From positions 124,001-188,000 of the forward strand of contig JAOARQ010000013.1 in NCBI GenBank assembly GCA_025210455.1: a stretch of 64,000 nt of DNA. The letters run 5' to 3'. Position numbers and translations under genes: made by a program. Shown one piece after another: positions 63,583 through 64,000 of this stretch. How positions within the stretch are numbered: position 1 is the first letter of the stretch; every line of letters begins with the position of its first letter. The notes under the pieces were generated by a model. That model saw only the letters and a list, made by a program, of their open reading frames with translations. It searched no databases and was not told the origin of the DNA. Source of the stretch: Pelagimonas sp. (GTDB taxonomy: Bacteria; Pseudomonadota; Alphaproteobacteria; Rhodobacterales; Rhodobacteraceae).

Positions 63583-64000
63583 ATGGATCAGGCAGGATTT
63601 TCAAAGACAGCGGTTCTGGGGGCGGGGGTGATTGGCGCCAGCTGGACGGCACTGTTTCAGGCGGCGGGCTGCGATGTGGCGGTCTATGATCCTGATCCCG
63701 ATACAGAAGACAAGGTGCGCAGCTATGTGGCGCGGGCCTGGCCATCTTTGGAAGAGCTGGGGTTGGTAAAGGGCCGGCCCGGCGCGCTACGGTTTTGCAC
63801 CAGCGCAGCTGAGGCGGTGGCAGGCGCGCAGTTTGTGCAGGAAAACGTACCCGAACGTGAGGCCATCAAACATGCGCTCTACGCCGAGATTGAGCCCGCG
63901 CTAGAGGCTGGCGCGATTGTCGCAAGTTCGGCGTCGGGGCTGACACTTAGTCAGATGCAGGGCGGCTGGCGTGATCCATCGCGGCTGGTGCTGGGGCATC
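63583..64000 (+). CDS. 3-hydroxyacyl-CoA/L-carnitine dehydrogenase, 3' end cut by window
   Basis: About 139 residues visible. NAD loop VLGAGVIGASWTALFQAAG, then VQENVPERE and IVASSASGLTLSQM. The ENVPE signature defines the 3-hydroxyacyl-CoA dehydrogenase fold; the pattern is close to carnitine 3-dehydrogenase. The start ATG 63583 follows GGGGG. The rest lies beyond the window. Confidence 0.82.
   Translation, partial: MDQAGFSKTAVLGAGVIGASWTALFQAAGCDVAVYDPDPDTEDKVRSYVARAWPSLEELGLVKGRPGALRFCTSAAEAVAGAQFVQENVPEREAIKHALYAEIEPALEAGAIVASSASGLTLSQMQGGWRDPSRLVLGH

Overview
The window looks like chromosomal DNA of a Roseobacter-group alphaproteobacterium (Rhodobacterales). It is GC-rich. The gene content also points there: phosphatidylcholine synthase, PhoX, an ALDH16-type double aldehyde dehydrogenase next to deoC, Hint-domain proteins, DUF6455 miniproteins, a UbiK-type protein divergent from lgt, and a Mn/Zn ABC operon under Fur/Mur-like boxes. 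I found no tRNA, rRNA, CRISPR array, IS element or phage gene.

Region 1 (1-22.3 kb) is a surface-polysaccharide and secondary-metabolite locus. It starts inside a glycosyltransferase. Next come a Gfo/Idh/MocA-epimerase fusion, a soluble BY-kinase-like protein with a very long coiled coil, and a convergent Wzz-type chain-length protein. Then follows a tight minus-strand set, PKS > glycosyltransferase > NRPS. The PKS reads KS-AT-KR-DH-ACP-TE. The NRPS reads formyltransferase, degenerate condensation region, adenylation domain interrupted by a luciferase-like monooxygenase, then carrier. A Wzx-like flippase and two more glycosyltransferases flank this set. I infer a short, oxidised, possibly N-formylated and glycosylated peptide-polyketide made beside, or attached to, a surface glycan. 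This is the most novel part of the window.

Region 2 (22.3-36.2 kb) is housekeeping and nutrient genes: a Hint protein, a 45-residue protein, the overlapping lgt-midA-pgeF operon, ubiK, pcs, phoX, a glycine-rich small membrane protein, sseA with an aromatic/aspartate aminotransferase, and a four-gene metal ABC transporter behind two 7-1-7 palindromes.

Region 3 (36.2-54.9 kb) holds a DXD glycosyltransferase, deoC, a small membrane protein and ALDH16. Then come rsfS-rlmH with a strong promoter and an apparent CTG start, uppP, gltD, a GFA protein, gltB behind an unusual long inverted repeat, creD, an AEC transporter and a LysR regulator. It ends with rplJ-rplL behind a structured leader, but without rpoB downstream.

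Region 4 (54.9-64 kb) is more accessory. It has an A/T-richer DJ-1/PfpI gene, a sterol-desaturase-family gene with a small membrane protein, and an SDR/TetR divergent pair sharing two perfect operators. It also has three overlapping four-cysteine DUF6455 paralogues, a second Hint protein, an LpxR-family outer-membrane protein, ugd (UDP-glucuronate supply, relevant to region 1) and the start of a 3-hydroxyacyl-CoA/carnitine dehydrogenase.
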